Of a stretch of 34,764 bases of DNA, positions 29,750 through 34,764 are shown piece after piece (position 1 is the first letter of the stretch; each line of letters opens with the position of its first letter). This DNA is from Deltaproteobacteria bacterium. GTDB taxonomy: Bacteria; Desulfobacterota; GWC2-55-46; DRME01. The notes beneath the pieces are model-generated. The model made no database searches. It worked only from the letters and a program-made list of their open reading frames with translations, and was not told the origin of the DNA. The position numbers and the translations under genes were made by a program. The stretch is taken from the NCBI GenBank assembly GCA_011375175.1, contig DRME01000062.1, forward strand, positions 1 through 34,764, written 5' to 3'.

Positions 29750-32280
29750 ATGCTCTTGATGCACGCAAGGGCGGCGGAGCTCATCTCGCCGGCCGTCTGG
29801 AACCTGCGGCGCCTGTCCTTTGCCAGCGCCCTGTCGATGAGCCGCTGGCAGCACTCCGGCAGCGACTGGTTGTAGCTTCTGAGCGGAGGGGGGTCGGACT
29901 TGGCTATGTTGTACATTATGCTCGTTATGTTGCCGCCCTTGAAGGGACGGTGGCCGGTGAGGAGCTCGTAGAGGACTATGCCCAGCGAGAAGATGTCGCT
30001 TCTGCCGTCGAGCTTGCGCCCCTCGACCTGCTCGGGCGACATGTAGCTCGGCGTGCCGAGCACCACGCCCGTCTTGGTCTGGGTGGAGGACTGGACGTGG
30101 GCGATGCCGAAGTCCATGACCTTTATGACGCCGTTCTTGGTGACCATGATGTTGGCCGGCTTTATGTCCCTGTGGACTATGCCCTTGGAGTGGGCGTAGT
30201 CGAGGGCGTCGGCGACCTTGGCCGCCACGGCAAGGGCCTCCTTGACGGGCAGGCGCTTGCCGCCCTTTATCCACTTGTCGAGCTCCCTGCCCTCGATGAG
30301 CTCCATGGCTATGTAGGCGAGCCCGCTGTCCTCGCCCACGTCGTAGATGGTGAGGATGTTGGGGTGCTGGAGCGTGCCGGCGCTCTGGGCCTCGCGGAAG
30401 AAGCGCTCCTTTATCTGGGGGATCATCTGCTCTTCCACGCCGTCGAAGTTTATGGTCTTTATGGCCATGTAACGGTTTATGACCGGGTCCCTCGCCCTGT
30501 AGACGACACCCATGGCGCCGCGGCCCACCTCCTCGATGAGTTCGTAGCGTCCGAGCGTGGGCCGCTCCATCCCCTCGGTTATGAGTCCCGTGTCGCCGGC
30601 GGCGCTGCGGGGCTCGGGCCGGGCGCCCGGACCGGTGATGATGTGCTTGAGCCGCTCCATCCTGGCGGCCACGTCCTTGTACGAGGCGTCGCCTATGTGC
30701 TCGAATACGTCGTACGCCTGGGGCCACATCCTCTTTTTCTCGAAGTCGAGGGCCAGGGTGTAAAGTATACCCTTCATTTCGTCGTCAACGGGCATGCGCT
30801 TGAATTTTTCGTAGGCCATCTCGAGCATGCCCTTGCTCTGGAAGGTGAGCCCTAACAGCTTGTTGGCCTCGCCGCTCTCCACCTCGGCCACCTGCTTGGC
30901 CTCCTCGGCGAACCAGAAGCGCCGCGAGGTGACGGCCAGGTAGTTGACGACCACGAGAAGCGCCGGGTGGGTGAGCTCGAGCCAGAGTCCGCGCAAGGCG
31001 AAGGCGTAGAAGACGGCGCCCACAAAGGCGGCCAGGAGCAGCAGCGCGGCCACGGCCCCTCCCTTTGCGGGAAGCCGTGAGAGCACCACCGTCGTTACGA
31101 GCCCCATCACCACTATGGCCGCCAGGCCCGCGGCCATGGCCCACCACGGCCGGGTGACGGTCCTGGCCCTTATGATGTTCTCCACCACCGTGGCCTCCCG
31201 CTCCACGCCCGAGTAGAGCGGCGCAAGCGGCGTGGGTCCGGCGTCGCCGAGCCCCACGTCGGTTATGCCCACGAGCACCACCTTGCCGCGGAAGGCGTCG
31301 GGGTTTATCTTGTTGTAGTAGAAGTCGAAGAAGGAGTAGACCGGAAAGGCGCCCTCGGCGTCGTAGTAGCTTACGAGCATGCCGAGGTTCGAGTCCACGG
31401 GGAGGACGGCCGGGCCGAGCTCGATGAACTCGCCCTCCGGGCCGCTGCCCATGCGGAGCGAGCCGGTGTCCATGCCCAGGTGTGCGAGGGCGACGGCGAG
31501 GGCGAAAGATGGGTAGTAGCGTCCCTGGAACTCTATGAAGAGCGGCTCCCAGCGGTCGACGCCGTCCTGGAAGCGTCCGGGGAAGCGGTTCAGGTGGCCC
31601 AGCGCCGCGGCGCCCGAGCCTATGGCGGGCACGGGGGGTAGGAGGTCCGAAGCCGAGAGCGGCTCCACGGGATAGTCGCCGCGGGGGATGAACCCGGCGG
31701 GCAGCGAGTTCCTCGTGATGAATCCCGGCGGAGCGGACTTTATGGCCGGTATCCTGCCCGACATGTCGAAGACGAAGGGGAGGACCACGTTGCCGGCCGC
31801 CTTGACCGCGCCGGCCAGACGGCTGTCGTTGTCGAGGTCGGCGGCCATGCGCTTCATGGCCTTTGAGAACCTCGCGCCCTTGGCCGTCTTGTGGAGGCCG
31901 AGCCTTGTGAACTGCTCGCGCAGCGCCCTCAGCGTTGCAAGCCCAGAGCTCTCCTCGGGCTCCGTGAAAAGGATGTCCAGCCCCACGACACTGGCGCCGG
32001 CGCCCTTGAGCTTCTGCACGGCCGCCGCTATGCGCGAGCGCGGCCACGGCCAGCGGCCGAGCTTTGCGATGCTCTCCTGGTCGATGGCCACGATGGCCAC
32101 GGCCGGCTCGTCGAGCTCGCCGCCGAAGAGCCTCATGCGCAGATCATAGGTCTTGAGCTCCAGGACGTCGAGGAAACCGATGGGAGCCCTGTACAGATAG
32201 AGGAGACAGAATACGACGACGACGAGACCCCCTATGCTCCACTCCGTCCGTCCGCCCCTTTTCGTGCCGCCCTTGGCCAT
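29746..32280 (-). CDS. CHASE2-domain membrane serine/threonine protein kinase
   Basis: An 844-residue receptor kinase. An N-terminal helix (about 14-36) is followed by a large extracytoplasmic CHASE2 sensor (about 37-340; VAIVAIDQESIAKLGRWPWPR and GKVVLVGITDVG), then three membrane helices (about 360-455), a linker, and a C-terminal PknB-like kinase domain (about 585-844). The kinase has GRGAMGVVYRA (glycine loop), AIKTI (ATP lysine), VHRDIKPANIMV (catalytic loop), MDFGIAH and PSYMSPEQ, so it should be active and of the RD class. ATG 32280 is preferred to the upstream frame, which comes from a repeat remnant. The stop overlaps the PP2C start by four bases. The sensed ligand is unknown; proximity to hemC/hemA may be chance. 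Confidence 0.92.
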   Translation of the reverse strand: MAKGGTKRGGRTEWSIGGLVVVVFCLLYLYRAPIGFLDVLELKTYDLRMRLFGGELDEPAVAIVAIDQESIAKLGRWPWPRSRIAAAVQKLKGAGASVVGLDILFTEPEESSGLATLRALREQFTRLGLHKTAKGARFSKAMKRMAADLDNDSRLAGAVKAAGNVVLPFVFDMSGRIPAIKSAPPGFITRNSLPAGFIPRGDYPVEPLSASDLLPPVPAIGSGAAALGHLNRFPGRFQDGVDRWEPLFIEFQGRYYPSFALAVALAHLGMDTGSLRMGSGPEGEFIELGPAVLPVDSNLGMLVSYYDAEGAFPVYSFFDFYYNKINPDAFRGKVVLVGITDVGLGDAGPTPLAPLYSGVEREATVVENIIRARTVTRPWWAMAAGLAAIVVMGLVTTVVLSRLPAKGGAVAALLLLAAFVGAVFYAFALRGLWLELTHPALLVVVNYLAVTSRRFWFAEEAKQVAEVESGEANKLLGLTFQSKGMLEMAYEKFKRMPVDDEMKGILYTLALDFEKKRMWPQAYDVFEHIGDASYKDVAARMERLKHIITGPGARPEPRSAAGDTGLITEGMERPTLGRYELIEEVGRGAMGVVYRARDPVINRYMAIKTINFDGVEEQMIPQIKERFFREAQSAGTLQHPNILTIYDVGEDSGLAYIAMELIEGRELDKWIKGGKRLPVKEALAVAAKVADALDYAHSKGIVHRDIKPANIMVTKNGVIKVMDFGIAHVQSSTQTKTGVVLGTPSYMSPEQVEGRKLDGRSDIFSLGIVLYELLTGHRPFKGGNITSIMYNIAKSDPPPLRSYNQSLPECCQRLIDRALAKDRRRRFQTAGEMSSAALACIKSI

Positions 32281-32351
32281 CTCGTTACGAATCCGCTTTG
32301 AGGGAGACTTCCCCGGAAAGACCCATGGACCGGCCGTCCCCACACAGGGGT

Positions 32352-33281
32352 TCAGGCCGGACCGTAAAGCTCCTCGAGTATGCGGTCGGCCCCGCGGGAG
32401 AGGAGTCTTTCGGCGAGAGTCGTGCCGAGGCTCTCGGCATCACAGGCCGGCCCCTCGACCGAGTCCCTGACGACCGTGGAGCCGTCGACCGAGGCCACCA
32501 GTCCCCTCAGCCTTAGCCTCTCCCCCTTCACCTCGCCGTATGCCGCTATGGGGACCTGGCACCCTCCTTCAAGGCGCGCAAGAAACGCCCGCTCGGCCCT
32601 CACGGCCCTGGACGTGTCGGCGTGGTCGAAGAAGGCGGTCAGATCGTTTATGTAGTCGTTGTCCACCGCCGTCTCTATGCCGAGGGCGCCCTGGCCTATG
32701 GCCGGAAGGCTCACCTCCACGTCGAGGTACTCGGTTATGCGCTCTCCCCAGCCCATGCGCCGAAGCCCCGCTCCGGCAAGTACGACGGCGTCGTACACGC
32801 CGTCGGCGGCCTTCCGCAGCCGCGTGTCTATGTTGCCGCGAAGCTCCCGGACCTCGAGGTCGCCTCTGCAGGCAAGAAGCTGGGCCTTGCGGCGAAGGCT
32901 CGAGGTGCCGACCGTGGCGCCCGGGGGGAGCTCCGAGAGGCGGCGGCCGGCGCGGCAGACGAGGGCGTCTCTCGGGTCCTCACGCTCGGTCACGGCCCGC
33001 AGGTGAAGCCCGTCGGGAAAGACGGTGGGCACGTCCTTCATCGAGTGGACCGCGAGGTCCACCCTGCCGTCGAGCAGCGCCTCCTCTATCTCCTTTACGA
33101 AGAGTCCCTTGCCGCCCACCCTGGCAAGCGGCACGTCCAGTATCTTGTCGCCCGTTGTCCTTATCCTCACGAGCTCGACATCGATGTCAGGATGGCGCCG
33201 CATGAGCTCCGTGCGCACCCAGTTGCTCTGCCAGAGGGCGAGCTTGCTGCCCCGCGTGCCTATTCTTATCGTCTTTTTCAA
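32352..33281 (-). CDS. hemC: Porphobilinogen deaminase (hydroxymethylbilane synthase)
   Basis: It condenses four porphobilinogens to hydroxymethylbilane in haem, sirohaem and cobalamin synthesis. The 309-residue protein has RIGTRGSKLALWQ, the catalytic aspartate in VDLAVHSMKDVP, the arginine-rich substrate site TSSLRRKAQL and ELRGNIDTRL, and the dipyrromethane-cofactor attachment C241 (LEGGCQVPIA). The start is a TTG (33281), with GGAAGGGG further upstream than usual. It lies 39 bases after hemA, the common order. No hemD, cobA or hemB is adjacent; instead the CHASE2 kinase follows after 71 bases that contain a short repeat-like remnant. Confidence 0.96.
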   Translation of the reverse strand: MKKTIRIGTRGSKLALWQSNWVRTELMRRHPDIDVELVRIRTTGDKILDVPLARVGGKGLFVKEIEEALLDGRVDLAVHSMKDVPTVFPDGLHLRAVTEREDPRDALVCRAGRRLSELPPGATVGTSSLRRKAQLLACRGDLEVRELRGNIDTRLRKAADGVYDAVVLAGAGLRRMGWGERITEYLDVEVSLPAIGQGALGIETAVDNDYINDLTAFFDHADTSRAVRAERAFLARLEGGCQVPIAAYGEVKGERLRLRGLVASVDGSTVVRDSVEGPACDAESLGTTLAERLLSRGADRILEELYGPA

Positions 33282-33320
33282 TTTTTTCTTTAACCCCTTC
33301 CGCTGCCTGCGGGCCGGTCT

Positions 33321-34625
33321 TCAGCGCTTCCGGCCGCCGGCGCTCCTCAGCTCCTCTTCGCCCTCCTCCAGATCAAAGAGCCGCCTGGCCGCCTCGACGA
33401 AGAAGTCGCCCTCCACCGTGTGTGCCTCGCGCTTGAGGTGGGTGACGGGGGCGTGGAGTATCTTCTTGACTATGGCGGCGCTCATGGCGTCGAGGACCTT
33501 TTTCTGCTTGGCCGTGAGCCCGCCCATCGAGGCGAGGGCCTTTTCGAGCTCGGCCCGCCTTATCGACTCGAACCGCCTGTTGAGGGCTATGATGGTGGGC
33601 ACCACGTCGAGCGACTTCACCCACCTGTAGAAGTTCCCGATCTCCTCGTCTATTATGGCCTCGGCCTCTCCCGCCTCCCTCGCCCGCTCGCGCAGGTTGG
33701 CCTCCACCACTCCCTGCAGGTCGTCTATGTCGTAGACATAGGCGTTGTCGATGTTGTTGACCAGGGGGTCTATGTTGCGGGGCACCGAGATGTCGATGAA
33801 GAACATGGGGCGCTGCTTGCGCTCGCGCATGACGCCCTCTATCTCTTCGGGTCTGATGATGAAGCTGCGGGCCCCGGTGCTGGCGATGACGATGTCCACC
33901 TCCTTGAGGTAGTGGGTGAACTCGCGGAACATGATGGCCTTGCCGCCGAAGCCGCGGGCCATCTCCACGGCCCGCGAATAGGTCCTGTTGGCCACGAAGA
34001 TGCCGCTTACGCCGTCGGAGAGGAGGTGGCGGGCGGCGAGCTCGGCCATCTCGCCGGCGCCGACGAGCATGACCGACCTGCCGGCAAGCGAACCGAATAT
34101 CTTCCGCGCAAGCTCCACGGCGGCGAAGCTTATGGAGACGGCCGAGGCGCCGATCCTCGTCTCCGTCCTTATGCGCTTGGCCACGGAAAAGGTCTTGTGG
34201 AAGAGCTTGTTCATCACAAGCCCCGCCGTCTTGCACCCCACGGCGTGACTGTAGGCCTCCTTGACCTGACCCAGTATCTGGGGCTCGCCCATGACCATGG
34301 AGTCGAGACTCGACGCCACCCGGAAGAGGTGACGCACGGCGTCCTCCCCCCTGTGCACGTAGAGATGGTCGTCGAGCTCCTCGATGGGTACGCCGTGGTA
34401 GTCCGATATGAAACCCTTTATCTGCCAGGCGCCCTTCTCCATGTCCCCAACGGCGGCGACAATCTCCACCCGGTTGCAGGTGGAGATTATGACCGCCTCG
34501 TTGAGACCGTAATGGTTGGTGAGCCTGCCCAAAGGCTCGGCTATGCCGTCCGCCGGAAAAGATACCTTTTCCCGTATCTCCACGGGCGAACTCCTGTGAT
34601 TCAACCCGACTATTACAAGATTCAT
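33321..34625 (-). CDS. hemA: Glutamyl-tRNA reductase
   Basis: The first committed enzyme of the C5 pathway to 5-aminolevulinate, reducing glutamyl-tRNA-Glu to glutamate-1-semialdehyde with NADPH. The 434-residue protein starts MNLVIVGLNHRSSPVEIRE, has catalytic C50 in ISTCNRVEI, the SSLDSMVMGEPQILGQVKEA block, the NADPH fold MLVGAGEMAELAARHL, and a C-terminal dimerisation helix. ATG 34625 follows GGGAGG; the longer frame is read from a boundary palindrome that ends 25 bases upstream. The N-terminus lacks the haem-labile Lys-Lys extension of enteric enzymes. It shows the organism does not depend on the ALA synthase (glycine) route. Confidence 0.96.
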   Translation of the reverse strand: MNLVIVGLNHRSSPVEIREKVSFPADGIAEPLGRLTNHYGLNEAVIISTCNRVEIVAAVGDMEKGAWQIKGFISDYHGVPIEELDDHLYVHRGEDAVRHLFRVASSLDSMVMGEPQILGQVKEAYSHAVGCKTAGLVMNKLFHKTFSVAKRIRTETRIGASAVSISFAAVELARKIFGSLAGRSVMLVGAGEMAELAARHLLSDGVSGIFVANRTYSRAVEMARGFGGKAIMFREFTHYLKEVDIVIASTGARSFIIRPEEIEGVMRERKQRPMFFIDISVPRNIDPLVNNIDNAYVYDIDDLQGVVEANLRERAREAGEAEAIIDEEIGNFYRWVKSLDVVPTIIALNRRFESIRRAELEKALASMGGLTAKQKKVLDAMSAAIVKKILHAPVTHLKREAHTVEGDFFVEAARRLFDLEEGEEELRSAGGRKR

Positions 34626-34649
34626 AATCCCGACGACCTCCCGACTCTC

Positions 34650-34764
34650 CTGGGGGAAACTTTCTGTAGAAAGTTTCCCCCAGACCCCCTTCAAAGACTT
34701 TTAATTCCCTGCGGTTCATCCCGATTTTGCAAGCAAAATCGGGATGAACCGCAGGGCGTTAAAA
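34650..34764. repeat. Composite boundary repeat with variable-arm stem D3, cut by the window end
   Basis: Short palindrome A (34650-34683, 16-bp perfect arms, spacer GT), then AAAGACTTTTAA (34693-34704), then a perfect 24-bp stem (34707-34730 with 34733-34756, outer bases CCCTGCGGTTCATCC, tip GATTTTGC, 2-base loop AA), then GTTAAAA at the window edge. Stem D3 differs from D2 at three positions in the left arm; each is compensated in the right arm. It ends 25 bases before hemA. Confidence 0.85.

Noticed and set aside
22662-34764. CRISPR array made of the repeated palindromes
   Set aside because: Copies are kilobases apart, not regularly spaced, have no spacers between tandem repeats, and no cas genes are present.

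Overview
The window comes from a high-GC Gram-negative bacterium. Evidence for this is an RND metal-efflux pair with a periplasmic adaptor, a C5-type haem pathway (hemA), UbiB/UbiE/UbiT/UbiV-type quinone enzymes and a eukaryote-like kinase/phosphatase/FHA signalling set. Gene content and codon habits (frequent ATA and AGG despite high GC) suggest a deltaproteobacterial/Desulfobacterota-like lineage, but I cannot fix the taxon from this sequence and hold that guess weakly. No rRNA, tRNA or CRISPR array was seen.

Layout. (1) 94-5378, plus strand: cusB/cusA-type heavy-metal efflux pair with coupled translation; the CusA-like pump has an extra block of about 105 residues. (2) 5379-6005: a gene-free stretch of structured repeats with a very good sigma-54 promoter. 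(3) 6006-10872, plus: Fe-S-type Rrf2 regulator, then cytochrome c oxidase subunits III, II and I and a Sco copper chaperone. Subunit I is of the YSHPxV (A2) type and lacks the canonical K-channel lysine. (4) 11004-14234, plus: sigma-70-like promoter, PAS histidine kinase, a G-quadruplex-type G tract, an NtrC-type sigma-54 response regulator and a second Fe-S-type Rrf2 regulator, followed by a strong terminator. (5) 14538-15671: tRNA-queuosine mannosyltransferase-like glycosyltransferase. (6) 15735-17075: an A+T-richer island with a HEPN-like gene and a decayed RAYT (REP-associated transposase) fragment. (7) 17108-18862, minus: FmdE-like protein and class I fructose-1,6-bisphosphatase. (8) 18944-25034, minus: ubiT, ubiE, ubiB, a phasin-like protein, ubiV and larC, pointing to O2-independent quinone synthesis. 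(9) 25124-28708, minus: hpt with a coupled APH/P-loop kinase, and a double-FHA protein. (10) 29027-34625, minus: hemA, hemC, CHASE2-Ser/Thr kinase and PP2C phosphatase.

The most unusual layer is non-coding. At least ten copies of an interspersed, strongly palindromic repeat family sit at gene boundaries, abutting stop codons or about 25 bases before start codons. They form mosaics of modules: a terminal repeat, a CTGRGGGAA hairpin, and a slot flanked by AAAGACTTTTAA. In three copies the slot holds a 23-24-bp stem whose arms differ between copies yet remain self-complementary. A second family (GGGCCGCAAGGGCGTAA core) also has variable but self-complementary outer arms. Paired substitutions occur in both families. 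This covarying hairpin system, near a RAYT remnant, is my main candidate for something undescribed.
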